Below, in pieces: positions 24,532-34,869 of a stretch of DNA of 64,000 bases (position 1 is its first letter; the number at the start of each line of letters is the position of its first letter). The translations under genes and the position numbers were made by a program. Location: contig JBIKXS010000001.1 in the NCBI GenBank assembly GCA_044355655.1, positions 1 to 64,000 on the forward strand, given 5' to 3'. The notes beneath the pieces are model-generated. The model searched no databases. It saw only the letters and a list, made by a program, of their open reading frames with translations, and had not been told where the DNA came from. Source of the DNA: UBA3064 sp023258775 (GTDB lineage: Bacteria; Pseudomonadota; Gammaproteobacteria; Burkholderiales; Burkholderiaceae_E).

Positions 24532-24963
24532 TCAGCGCAACAGGATCAGTTGCGGGACTGCATCAGGTCCCACCCAAACGATGGCGTCTTGGTCAAATTG
24601 AATTCCAATAGCTTTAGCAGGCTCCAGGGCCAGACCCAACGCGAAGTAGCTCTTCTCCGCTGGCCATTCGGTGCCTTCTTCGCTGCCGGAGCCTTCAATG
24701 GTCTGCAGCCTCAGCTCCTGAAGCTTGCCGGCAAGTTCGGCATGCCCGAGCTCGTTGGCTTCATCGGACTGGATGGCCCCGCGCGGGTTGTAGGCGGTCA
24801 GGAAGGCGCCGCAAGCAACGCCGCTGGCAGCAAACAAGGCAGCAATGCGCTCCGAACGTTTGCCAATGTTCAAGACGATGTCTTGATCGGTGTGACCGAG
24901 TCGGTAGTCCGTGGCCAGGTAGGCGCGGACTTTGTCGGGATGGATCTGCGTCGTTTCAGACAT
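24532..24963 (-). CDS. DUF3293 domain protein
   Basis: A 143-residue protein, MSETTQIHPDKVRAYLATDY... The blocks YRLGHTDQDIVLNIGKRSER and GAFLTAYNPRGAIQSDEANE match DUF3293, a family of unknown function that is often found as a single gene. The C-terminal EGTEWPAEKSYFALGLA and VWVGPDAVPQLILLR complete the domain. It is the first gene of the minus-strand island operon. The ATG at 24963 is directly preceded by a terminator-like hairpin and TTTTTT, so there is no ordinary ribosome-binding site; translation or transcription here is probably controlled by the leader RNA. Confidence 0.8.
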   Translation of the reverse strand: MSETTQIHPDKVRAYLATDYRLGHTDQDIVLNIGKRSERIAALFAASGVACGAFLTAYNPRGAIQSDEANELGHAELAGKLQELRLQTIEGSGSEEGTEWPAEKSYFALGLALEPAKAIGIQFDQDAIVWVGPDAVPQLILLR

Positions 24964-25090
24964 AAAAAAGCCCTCCAGAGAGTCTATGGAGGGCCGACGC
25001 ATCTCCCGGTTGGTTGCTCCGGCTGGAGCCGCATCCGCTTTCGCGTCCACCTTGCCCGGGGGCAGGTTGGTAAGGCCGTCGGGCCTTGTC
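24964..25090 (-). ncRNA. Structured 5' leader, candidate cis-regulatory RNA of the DUF3293 operon
   Basis: Read on the minus strand, the leader has several stems. P1 pairs GGCCCGACG (25077-25085) with CGTCGGCC (24992-24999). Inside it are a hairpin ACCTGCC-CCCG-GGCAAGGT, a GNRA-capped CGC-GAAA-GCG, and GCTCC-AGCC-GGAGC. A terminator-like hairpin, GCCCTCCA (24987-24994) with TGGAGGGC (24970-24977), is followed by TTTTTT and the ATG. P1 and the terminator stem share the GCC at 24992-24994, so they exclude each other, as in a riboswitch or attenuator. A local AAGGCC-CGAC-GGCCTT hairpin (25072-25087) also competes with P1. No known riboswitch class matched by eye. Confidence 0.45.
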
Positions 25091-25177
25091 TTGATGCAGG
25101 CTTAACTGTAACCGAATCGTTCTGCCTGTCAAGCCCCGGTCAAGGCTCATCCCTTGAGCCTGACCCCCAGCACAATA

Positions 25178-25204
25178 TTTCAATCTTTCACCCAAGGATT
25201 GAAA
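25178..25204. promoter_or_regulatory. Inverted repeat between divergent island operons, possible operator
   Basis: An 8-bp perfect inverted repeat, TTTCAATC (25178-25185) and GATTGAAA (25197-25204), separated by 11 bp, lies in the divergent intergenic region just before the HTH gene of the restriction operon. It has the form of a dimer-binding site. The HTH gene product is an obvious candidate ligand; this is inferred. Confidence 0.4.
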
Positions 25205-25250
25205 ATTTTGCACTATGCTGGTGTTTTCTACCGCCAATCTGGCCAAGACC

Positions 25251-25454
25251 ATGCCATCCAGCACAGCTGAAAACGCCATCATGACCATCGGGGAAGTCGC
25301 CGACTACCTCAAGGTCACCGAGCGAACGATCTACAGGCTAGCTGGAGCTAAGCAGATACCAGCCTTCAAGGTCGGGGGGAGCTGGCGGTTTTCAAAAGCA
25401 GACATCGACCGTTGGATTCGGGAGCAGTCATCAACTGCCGACCTCAAAGATTAA
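25251..25454 (+). CDS. Excisionase/MerR-type helix-turn-helix protein
   Basis: A 67-residue DNA-binding protein. The core IGEVADYLKVTERTIYRL followed by IPAFKVGGSWRFSKADIDRW is the HTH_17 'excisionase family' fold. Such genes often open type I restriction-modification operons, where they are thought to regulate expression. Three ATG starts are open (25215, 25251, 25281) and none has a good ribosome-binding site. I chose 25251; all contain the full domain. The hsdM start follows 14 bases after the stop. The inverted repeat at 25178 may be its own operator. Confidence 0.8.
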   Translation: MPSSTAENAIMTIGEVADYLKVTERTIYRLAGAKQIPAFKVGGSWRFSKADIDRWIREQSSTADLKD

Positions 25455-25468
25455 TCAGGAACATCAAC

Positions 25469-27015
25469 ATGACTGGCATTCAACAACGCGCAGAACTGCA
25501 ACGTCGGATTTGGCAAATCGCGAATGACGTTCGCGGGGCAGTAGATGGATGGGACTTCAAACAGTATGTATTGGGTGCCCTGTTTTATCGATTCATCAGC
25601 GAAAACTTTGCGGCCTACATCGAAGGCGGTGACGATAGTCTTGAGTACGCCAAATTAAGCGATAGCTTCATCACCCCAGAGATCAAGGATGACGCCATCA
25701 AGACCAAGGGCTACTTCATCTATCCAAGCCAGCTGTTTTCCAATGTGGCCGCCAGCGCCAATACCAATGACAGCCTGAACACCGACCTGGCCAAAATCTT
25801 CTCGGCCATTGAATCCTCAGCCATGGGCTACCCATCAGAGCGCGACATCCGAGGGCTGTTTGCTGACTTTGACACCACGAGCAACCGCCTGGGCAACACC
25901 GTTAAGGACAAAAACGACCGCTTAGGCAAAGTGCTCAAAGGCGTAGGAGAGCTGGACTTCGGTGACTTCGATGACAGCCACATCGACCTGTTCGGTGATG
26001 CCTATGAATTTCTGATATCCAACTACGCGGCAAATGCTGGCAAATCTGGCGGCGAGTACTTCACCCCCCAGCATGTGTCCAAGCTGATTGCACAGCTGGC
26101 CATGCACAAGCAAACCAGTGTCAACAAGATCTACGACCCGGCCTGCGGTTCGGGCTCACTGCTATTGCAGGCTAAAAAACACTTCGATGACCATCTCATC
26201 GAAGACGGCTTTTACGGTCAAGAACTCAACCACACCACGTATAACCTGGCGCGGATGAACATGTTCCTTCACAACGTGAACTACGACAAGTTCAACATCC
26301 AGCTGGGCGACACGCTGATCGAGCCTCACTTTGGCGATGACAAACCGTTCGATGCCATCGTCTCCAACCCGCCTTATTCGGTTAAATGGGTGGGCAGTGA
26401 TGACCCCACGCTCATCAACGACGACCGCTTTGCCCCGGCGGGGGTGCTGGCGCCGAAGTCCAAGGCTGACTTTGCATTTGTGCTGCACGCTCTGAGTTAC
26501 CTCTCCAGCAAAGGCCGTGCTGCGATCGTCTGCTTCCCCGGCATCTTTTACCGCGGTGGTGCTGAGCAGAGAATTCGCAAGTATTTGGTGGATAACAACT
26601 ATGTCGAAACCGTGATATCGCTGGCGCCGAACCTGTTCTATGGCACCACCATTGCCGTCACGATTCTGGTGCTATCCAAACACAAGCTAGATACCACCAC
26701 CCAGTTCATCGATGCCAGCGGCCTGTTTAAGAAAGAAACCAACAACAATATCCTGCTGGACGAGCACATCAAAGAGATCATGGCTGTTTTCGACAGCAAA
26801 GCCAATGTCGATCATTTCGCACAGTCAGTATCTTTCGAAAAGGTCGCAGCCAACGACTACAACTTGTCAGTCAGCAGCTACGTCGAGGCCAAGGACAACC
26901 GCGAGGCCGTGGACATCAAGGCACTCAACGCGAAGATCTCAAGTATTGTGGCGCGACAAGCAGTGTTGCGAACTCAGATCGATGCCATCGTTGCTGAATT
27001 GCAAGGAGACGAGGC

Positions 27016-27019
<4 letters not shown>
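25469..27019 (+). CDS. hsdM: Type I restriction-modification methyltransferase subunit HsdM
   Basis: A 516-residue N6-adenine methyltransferase. The N-terminal helical domain begins MTGIQQRAELQRRIWQIAND and includes VLGALFYRFISENFAAYIEG. The catalytic domain has the AdoMet motif IYDPACGSGSLLLQAKK and the NPPYS catalytic motif in DAIVSNPPYSVKW. Two HsdM bind one HsdS to make the modification enzyme. ATG 25469 matches the conserved start; the frame upstream is open but runs inside the HTH gene. The stop overlaps the hsdS ATG (ATGA). Length and motifs are complete, so the gene looks intact. Confidence 0.95.
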
Positions 27020-28313
<1,294 letters not shown>

Positions 28314-28317
<4 letters not shown>

Positions 28318-31300
28318 GCGATTACAAAACAATTGCCGAGTCAAAGAAATTCATTGTTCTCGACCAATACACCCAAGAATGGAAGGTCGCGGAAAGTTAT
28401 CAGAGCGAAAGCGATCTGGAACGGGAGTTGATTGCCGACTTGCGCAATCAGGGATACGAATACCTGCCAAGTCTGAACGAACCTGATGCAATGCTTGCCA
28501 ACGTCCGCGTTCAACTGCAATCGCTCAATAACGTGCAGTTTTCCAACGGCGAGTGGATGCGCTTTGTCGAGACCTATCTGGACAAGCCCAGTGATGGCAT
28601 TGTCGAAAAAACCCGCAAGATTCACGATGACTACGTGCACGACTTCGTCTTTGACGATGGTCGCATCCAGAACATTCGCCTGCTGGACAAGAAGAACATC
28701 GCCCGCAACAAGGTGCAGGTGATCAAGCAGTTTGAGCAGACCGGCACGCACGCCAACCGCTATGACGTCACGATTCTGGTCAATGGCCTGCCGTTGGTTC
28801 AGGTTGAGTTGAAAAAACGTGGCGTGGCCATCCGCGAAGCCTTCAATCAAGTGCATCGCTACAGCAAGGAGAGCTTCAACAGCGAGCACTCCTTGTTCAA
28901 GTACCTGCAGGTCTTTGTGATTTCCAACGGCACCGACAGCCGTTACTTTGCCAACACCACGCAGCGCAACAAGAACAGCTTCGACTTCACCATGAACTGG
29001 GCGAAGGCGGACAACAGTCTGATCAAGGACCTCAAGGACTTCACTGCCACGTTCTTCCAGAAGAACACTCTGCTCAATGTGCTGCTGCACTACTCGGTGT
29101 TTGATGTGAGCAACACGCTGCTGGTGATGCGTCCGTATCAGATCGCAGCCACGGAGCGCATTCTCTGGAAGATCAACAGCGCATTTCAAGCCAAGTGCTG
29201 GAGTGACCTGGAAGGCGGTGGCTTCATCTGGCACACCACGGGCTCAGGCAAGACCCTGACCAGTTTCAAGGCAGCGCGACTGGCCACGGAACTCGACTTT
29301 ATCGATAAGGTGTTCTTCGTAGTGGACCGCAAGGATCTCGACTACCAGACCATGAAGGAATACCAGCGCTTTTCACCGGACAGTGTGAACGGTTCTGACA
29401 GCACTTTAGGGCTTAAGCGCAACCTGGCGAAGGATGACAACAAGATCGTCGTCACCACCATTCAGAAACTGAACAACCTGATGAAGAGTGAGGGCGACCT
29501 GCCAATCTACGGCAAGCAGGTCGTGTTTATCTTTGATGAGTGCCACCGTAGCCAGTTCGGCGAAGCGCAGAAGAACCTCAAGAGGAAATTCAAGAAGTTT
29601 TACCAGTTCGGTTTCACCGGAACCCCCATCTTCCCGGAAAACGCCTTGGGCGCAGAAACGACGGCCAGCGTGTTTGGCAGAGAGCTGCATTCGTATGTCA
29701 TCACCGATGCGATTCGTGATGAGAAGGTGCTCAAGTTCAAGGTTGATTACAACGATGTGCGTCCGCAGTTCAAGGCCATTGAGTCCGAACTGGATGAGAA
29801 AAAACTCAGCGCAGCTGAGAACAAACAAGCTTTGCTACACCCCGATCGCATCCGTGAGATCACCCTGTACATTCTGAACAACTTCAGACAGAAGACCCAC
29901 CGCCTGCATCCGGGCAACAAGGGCTTCAACGCTATGTTTGCAGTAAGCAGCGTGGATGCTGCGAAGCTGTATTACGAATCCTTCAGAGAACTGCAAAAGG
30001 GCGCTGACAAATCACTGCGTGTAGCGACCATCTTTTCATTCGCAGCCAATGAGGAGCAGGATGCCATCGGTGACATCCAGGACGAGAGCCTGGAAGTCTC
30101 AGCCATGAACAGCAGTGCCAAGGAGTTCTTGAGTGCAGCCATTGCCGACTACAACGCAATGTTTAAAACAAACTTTAGCGTTGATAGCGATGGCTTCCAA
30201 AACTACTACCGCGATCTGGCCAAGCAGGTTAAAGCCAAGGAAATCGATCTGCTGATTGTGGTCGGTATGTTCCTGACGGGCTTTGACGCGCCCACGCTCA
30301 ACACCTTGTTTGTGGATAAAAACCTGCGCTATCACGGCCTGATGCAAGCCTTCTCGCGCACCAACCGCATTTTTGACGCCACCAAGACCTTCGGCAACAT
30401 TGTCACCTTCCGTGATCTGGAGCAGGCGACCATTGACGCCATCACCCTGTTTGGTGACAAAAATACGAAAAACGTGGTGCTGGAGAAAAGCTACAAGGAG
30501 TACATGGAGGGCTTCACCGATGTGGCCACTGGTGAAGCGCGGCGTGGCTTTGTGGAGGTGGTTAAGGAGCTCGAAACACGCTTCCCTGATCCTGCTGCCA
30601 TTGAGACAGAGGCTGACAAGAAGGCTTTCGCCAAACTCTTCGGCGAGTATTTACGCATCGAAAACGTTTTGCAGAACTACGACGAATTCGCCAGCTTGAG
30701 GGAGTTACGAGACGTTGACATGAGTGACCCAGCAGAGGTGGAAGCGTTCAAGTCAAAACACTATTTGACCGATGAAGACATGACTGCAATGGCCACCATC
30801 ACGTTGCCTGCTGAGCGGAAAATCCAGGATTACCGATCTACCTACAACGACGTACGCGACTGGCAGCGTCGGGAAAAAACTGCTGACGATAAGGACAGAT
30901 CAACCATCGACTGGGACGACGTAGTCTTTGAGGTTGACTTGCTCAAGTCGCAGGAAATTAATTTGGACTACATCCTTGAATTGATTTTCGACCACAACAA
31001 GAAAACCAAGAGCAAATCCGAACTGGTGGATGAAGTTCGTCGCGTCATTCGTGCAAGCCTTGGTAATCGCGCAAAAGAAAATTTGCTGGTCGACTTTATC
31101 AACAAGACAGATCTCGACCAGATTGGCGACAAGGCTAGCGTGATTGAGGCTTTCTTTTCTTTTGCGCAAGCTGAGCAGCAACGTGAAGCCCAAGAATTGA
31201 TCAACTCCGAGAGCCTAAATGCGGATGCCGCCAAGCGGTACATCGCGGCATCACTGAAGCGTGAGTACGCCAGTGACAGTGGTACGGAGCTGAATGCTGT

Positions 31301-31412
31301 TTTGCCCAAGATGAGTCCATTGAATCCGGAATACCTGACCAAAAAGCAGAGCGTGTTTCAAAAGTTAGCGGCTTTTGTAGAAAAGTTTAAAGGGGTGGGC
31401 GGCAAGATTTGA
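28314..31412 (+). CDS. hsdR: Type I restriction endonuclease subunit HsdR
   Basis: The 1032-residue motor and nuclease subunit. The RecB-like nuclease domain has QVELKKRGVAIREAFNQ near residue 163 (the E-x-K catalytic block). The SF2 helicase core has Walker A in HTTGSGKTLTSFKAARL near residue 309, VFIFDECHRSQFGEAQ near 407, FGFTGTPIF near 433, and motif VI in MQAFSRTNRI. The C-terminal helical part binds the methyltransferase. Length and motifs are normal for the HsdR family. It overlaps hsdS by four bases. With HsdM and HsdS it forms the enzyme that translocates and cuts unmodified DNA. Confidence 0.95.
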
Positions 31413-31484
31413 GAATTTTTCTCATTTCAGAATAAAAGATTTGACCGAAAAATCTCAGCAGCTTTTCATTGAAAGACTAATTAA

Positions 31485-31874
31485 TTGACTGCTACCAATC
31501 CTTCTCAGATCTTCAAAGAACTTTGCGATCTAGCCGACAGCGAGTTAGACGATCAACTGCCCGAAAGAATTCAACAGCTTCAGGCGCAGGGACTTGAACT
31601 GAAGGTCGAGACGAATCTCGATGAACCAGAATTCATCACAGACCCCAACTCCTACACCGAAGTCATCCAGTACTGTGAGCTCTGGATTGGCGACGCCAAA
31701 GTCTACGAATGGCAGGAAACATACTGGGGTAGTTTTGGCGGCATGGGGGCTGGCTGGTGGATCGAGCAAGGCGACACTTCGATCGACTTCGACGTACAGG
31801 CGCTCCTGGAGCTTCTTGACCTTCTACCCGAGGCACCGGAGGTTCCCAAACCCGACATTGCAGGCGATGACTAG
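31485..31874 (+). CDS. Unknown 129-residue acidic protein after hsdR
   Basis: An acidic protein (LTATNPSQIFKELCDLADS...) with the tryptophan-rich segment YEWQETYWGSFGGMGAGWW and an acidic helical tail. The start is TTG 31485, without a strong ribosome-binding site. No family recognised. It is separated from hsdR by 72 bases, so it may be a separate cargo gene. The next 175 bases (to 32051) hold no gene. Confidence 0.55.
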   Translation: MTATNPSQIFKELCDLADSELDDQLPERIQQLQAQGLELKVETNLDEPEFITDPNSYTEVIQYCELWIGDAKVYEWQETYWGSFGGMGAGWWIEQGDTSIDFDVQALLELLDLLPEAPEVPKPDIAGDD

Positions 31875-32052
31875 CATGGGAGGGAAGAGTTCACCTTGGA
31901 CTTGTTCAAACGGTACGGCACCAAAACCCCTATTTTTCGCCAACCCCCTCCCGCCGTACCACGGCCAAAAAGTCAGGAGGTCCTGAGACGAAACGGGGTT
32001 TGAGACGGTTTTCAGGGGTGGGTGGTTATGGGGACAGTCAGGAGCCCAAAGC

Positions 32053-32077
32053 AAAAAGCCCCGCGTGGTGCGGGGCT
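32053..32077 (-). terminator. Rho-independent terminator of tRNA-Ser
   Basis: An 8-bp GC-rich stem, AGCCCCGC (32057-32064) with GCGGGGCT (32070-32077), ends on the minus strand in TTTTTGC. It lies about 45 bases downstream of the tRNA 3' end, in the orientation of the tRNA. Confidence 0.8.
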
Positions 32078-32122
32078 CTGTGCGCTAAGCAACTCGCCTG
32101 AGCGAGTTTGAAGGTCTTGTTC

Positions 32123-32214
32123 TGGCGGAGAGAGCGGGATTCGAACCCGCGGTACGCTTTGAAACGTACACACGCTTTCCAGGCGTGCGATTTAAACCAC
32201 TCATCCACCTCTCC
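32123..32214 (-). tRNA. tRNA-Ser(GGA)
   Basis: Reverse complement begins GGAGAGGTGGATGAG and ends CTCTCCGCCA. The anticodon loop CTGGAAA gives anticodon GGA. The 92-nt length with a long variable arm is typical of serine tRNAs. The 3' CCA is encoded. A perfect TATAAT lies 10 bp upstream of the 5' end. The 3' end faces the accessory island, the usual position of an integration hotspot; no second copy of the tRNA 3' end was seen in the window. Confidence 0.97.
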
Positions 32215-32224
32215 GATAGGCTCG

Positions 32225-32250
32225 ATTATACGTGAGCGGCTCTGCGTCAA
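32225..32250 (-). promoter_or_regulatory. Promoter of tRNA-Ser
   Basis: On the minus strand TATAAT (32225-32230) is an exact -10 box ten bases upstream of the tRNA. TTGACG (32245-32250) could be the -35 box but the spacing of 14 bp is short, so the -35 assignment is doubtful. Confidence 0.5.
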
Positions 32251-32533
32251 TCGTAAGCCGAGCGAGCCCCGTGCAGGAAACACCATGTTGATGAAGTTCG
32301 TTCGCTGCGACCGGTAACAGTCGTTGTGATTCAATCTGAACGTAAAGTTGATAAAGTGAAGCGAATACCGGGACTTTGGCGTGTAGCAACCTGGACTATT
32401 CCTGAGCGCTCAAGTACCGTGTCAAAAAACTCTCGAAAATTCTCGAAAACGCTTCTGGTTTTACTTCGACGAAACACTTTGGCAATCCCGGTCACTAACC
32501 CGATTAAATCTATTTGATAGAAACGATATCGTT
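32251..32533. other. Gene-free region before yghU with palindrome at the start codon
   Basis: No convincing gene is present. A 12-bp palindrome, AACGATATCGTT (32522-32533), directly precedes the ATG of the glutathione transferase gene, in the place where a ribosome-binding site would sit. It could be a repressor site or a hairpin controlling translation. The direct pair of TCTCGAAAA(T/C) words near 32430-32450 is also noted. Confidence 0.4.
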
Positions 32534-33427
32534 ATGAGTATACAATCTAACCCTGACTTGAAAGCCGCATCTGGCCTCGTCGCTGACTATTCACCACCCA
32601 AGGTTTGGACTTGGGATAAGGCAAACGGGGGGCGGTTTGCCAACATCAACCGTCCGATTGCTGGAGCCACCCATGAAAAGGCATTGCCCTTAGGAACTCA
32701 CCCGTTACAGCTTTATTCTCTTGGAACGCCAAATGGCGTCAAAGTTACCGTCATGCTTGAAGAACTGCTGGCGCTTGGTCTTCAAGGTGCTGAATACGAC
32801 GCTTGGCCGGTTCGTATTGGCGACGGCGAGCAATTCAGTACAGGTTTTGTTGAGATCAATCCCAACTCTAAAATTCCTGCCCTTGTTGATCGAAGCGGCG
32901 ACAAACCCGTTACGGTGTTTGAGTCGGCCGCCATTTTGTTCTACCTTGCAGAAAAGTTTTCGGTTTTCCTGCCCACTGAGCATCCAGCGCGCAGTGATTG
33001 CCTTTCCTGGTTGTTTTGGCAAATGGGCAGCGCGCCTTACCTAGGCGGTGGTTTTGGCCACTTTTACGCTTATGCACCGAGCAAAATGGAATATCCAATT
33101 GACCGCTTCACCATGGAGGTGAAGCGCCAGATGGATGTGTTGGATCGTCTACTCAGTGATCGTTCATTCATCGTTGGTGAGTCCTATACCATTGCAGACA
33201 TGGCAATTTGGCCGTGGTACGGTCAACTAGTGCTTGGTAGACTTTATGGTGCAGCAGAGTTCCTTGACGTTGAAAGCTATACAAACTTGCTGCGCTGGGC
33301 TCGAGACATTGGCGCTCGACCAGCCGTTCAGCGCGGAAGGCTTGTCAATAAGTTGACTGGCGACGCGGACATGCAGGTGCCCGAGCGGCACAGTGAGGCT
33401 GACTTTAACGGCAAGCGCCTCGATTGA
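32534..33427 (+). CDS. yghU: YghU-type glutathione S-transferase / disulfide-bond oxidoreductase
   Basis: A 297-residue glutathione-dependent enzyme of the Nu class. The N-terminal extension (PPKVWTWDKANGGRFANINRP) is characteristic of YghU and is absent from ordinary glutathione transferases. The thioredoxin-like domain is HPLQLYSLGTPNGVKVTVML, with NPNSKIPALVDRSGDK and FESAAILFYLAEKF for glutathione binding. The C-terminal helical domain is LSWLFWQMGSAPYLGGGFGH and MAIWPWYG. Such enzymes reduce disulfides and peroxides with two glutathiones. The ATG directly follows a 12-bp palindrome without a clear ribosome-binding site. Confidence 0.9.
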   Translation: MSIQSNPDLKAASGLVADYSPPKVWTWDKANGGRFANINRPIAGATHEKALPLGTHPLQLYSLGTPNGVKVTVMLEELLALGLQGAEYDAWPVRIGDGEQFSTGFVEINPNSKIPALVDRSGDKPVTVFESAAILFYLAEKFSVFLPTEHPARSDCLSWLFWQMGSAPYLGGGFGHFYAYAPSKMEYPIDRFTMEVKRQMDVLDRLLSDRSFIVGESYTIADMAIWPWYGQLVLGRLYGAAEFLDVESYTNLLRWARDIGARPAVQRGRLVNKLTGDADMQVPERHSEADFNGKRLD

Positions 33428-33503
33428 GCAGGGGCCCGCTGGACCCCCAAGACCTTGAACTAGGGCCTGTTAGGCCCTCATGCAATTAGCGAGTCAAGAT
33501 GAA

Positions 33504-34232
33504 TTACCCAGCGATCAGCTTGGTGATTCGCTCTTGATTTGCAGCGATTTTCTTATGGTTTTCAAGAATGCTTTGGCGACGCTCATAGATTGCGTCTGCG
33601 TTCTTTAGAATCGCCGCCCGATTGCCTTCGACTTTTTCCATCACGGCGTCGATCTTTGCGCGGTTGGCCGTGGCGCGCTCTTGAATCTCTGCAATCCTTG
33701 AACTGTTCGATGCAATGCGCTCTGCATTTGTTTCCGGGGTCGCTTGCTCGGGATGCAGATCGCCGTCGAGCCATTTACGGTTCGTCTCGATATTGCCGGC
33801 GTTAAATTCGACGATGTCGGCATTGCCTTCCATGATCATGTGATTGACTTCGATCAGCATCTTGTTGATTTCGCTCATCTTTTCGCTCACAGCAATAACT
33901 CGGGCATTGAGCTTTGAGCGATGATCAAGAAAGTCAATGTGGGCCTGATTCAGCATGGAGTCACGAAAGTTCTCCTGGACCGCACCCTCAACCTTCATCG
34001 ATTGAAGAATAGCCTTGCGGTTCCTGAAAATATCATCGGTATTTTGATTGGCCATCTGGCGGTTGCCCATGAAGGCCGCCGAGTAGTTCTTCATGATCAA
34101 GGCTCGGTTTTCCTCAATCATTGAGCGCTCGCGATAGGCCTGCGCCTTATTCCACATGACAGTGGATTCAAGTTCAAAAAGTTTCTTGCGATTGGCGCGG
34201 ATGTTTGCGCGATTATCTTCGACCTGACTCAT
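33504..34232 (-). CDS. Unknown coiled-coil protein with periodic Asn-Arg motifs
   Basis: A 242-residue, almost all-helical protein, MSQVEDNRANIRANRKKLFE... The motif N-R-x-x-I/L recurs in roughly 10-12-residue steps (DNRANIRAN, ENRALIMKN, FRNRKAILQ, NRKWLDG, ANRAKIDAV, GNRAAILKN, ANQERITKL). No signal peptide or membrane segment was seen. The start ATG 34232 follows GGAGAAG by six bases; the longer upstream frame looks unlike protein. A family role is not known to me. The periodicity suggests a long rod or a stacked helical array. Confidence 0.7.
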   Translation of the reverse strand: MSQVEDNRANIRANRKKLFELESTVMWNKAQAYRERSMIEENRALIMKNYSAAFMGNRQMANQNTDDIFRNRKAILQSMKVEGAVQENFRDSMLNQAHIDFLDHRSKLNARVIAVSEKMSEINKMLIEVNHMIMEGNADIVEFNAGNIETNRKWLDGDLHPEQATPETNAERIASNSSRIAEIQERATANRAKIDAVMEKVEGNRAAILKNADAIYERRQSILENHKKIAANQERITKLIAG

Positions 34233-34471
34233 CAACTTCTCCAAATTAGAGCGATTGCTCGCTACGGGTTTTTCGGAATTTATGACGCGCTCGCCGTGAT
34301 TCAGTGAGTTGCTTTGAGAATTCGGTCTACGCGCGAGTTGGATCTTACATCGAAACATTTGACAACACATACAAGGCACAAAATATATGTGCAGCAATGG
34401 AAATGCAAACTTGAGAGTCTTGATTTTTCGAGCACGAGAGCAGCTAAGGCTTACCGTCTCGACGTAAAAAC

Positions 34472-34498
34472 AAAAAAAGAGGGGGCAAAAGCCCCCTC
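34472..34498 (-). terminator. Strong terminator without an obvious upstream gene
   Basis: An 8-bp stem, GAGGGGGC with GCCCCCTC (34479-34486, 34491-34498), loop TTTT on the minus strand, followed there by TTTTTTT. Its orientation is minus, but no minus-strand protein gene lies directly upstream of it, and the next minus-strand gene (34232) starts downstream. It may end a small RNA transcribed from the AT-rich region 34499-34869. Confidence 0.7.
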
Positions 34499-34869
34499 AA
34501 ATCGCTCGCTGCGGACAGAGGCTTCAAATCAGTTGTCCCAAAAGGCTCATTGACTGGAAGCTAAGGCCGCATGCTTAGTCTACAAAAATTGGTACAAATG
34601 CAAAAAGATCTAAAAAGTGTTTATAAATGATGTTTTATAATGTTAAAAGTGTTAATTTATTGACTGATGACCTCTTACATTCGCGCAGCCTTTCTCTCAT
34701 TCAACCCATAGACTTGGAGGGTCGTCGCTCCCTGGCGGACACTCAGGCACCCCAATCGGCTGGCGAACGTTGAAATGGGAGGCACCATCGTTCGAGGGTG
34801 CGAAATTTGACTTTCCTGAGTACTGACAACTATGCTCACGCGGGTAATAACATCCACTGAGACAGGCGC
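34499..34869. other. Gene-free AT-rich region, possible small RNA and promoter
   Basis: No supported protein gene. On the minus strand the region offers AT-rich promoter-like segments (TTATAAAAC near 34632-34640) and leads to the terminator at 34472, so a short untranslated transcript of about 70-150 nt is possible. On the plus strand a 19-codon frame (34570-34629) has no ribosome-binding site. The MarR gene begins at its right edge. Confidence 0.35.

Noticed and set aside
31877..32051. Attachment site between the island and tRNA-Ser
   Set aside because: No direct repeat of the tRNA 3' end or of another boundary could be found inside the window.
32326..32517. Plus-strand frame of 63 codons between tRNA-Ser and yghU
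   Set aside because: Starts with GTG without a ribosome-binding site and shows no family features.
33434..33490. Hairpin AGGGCC-TGTTA-GGCCCT as terminator after yghU
   Set aside because: No T run follows on either strand, so the evidence is too weak to call it.
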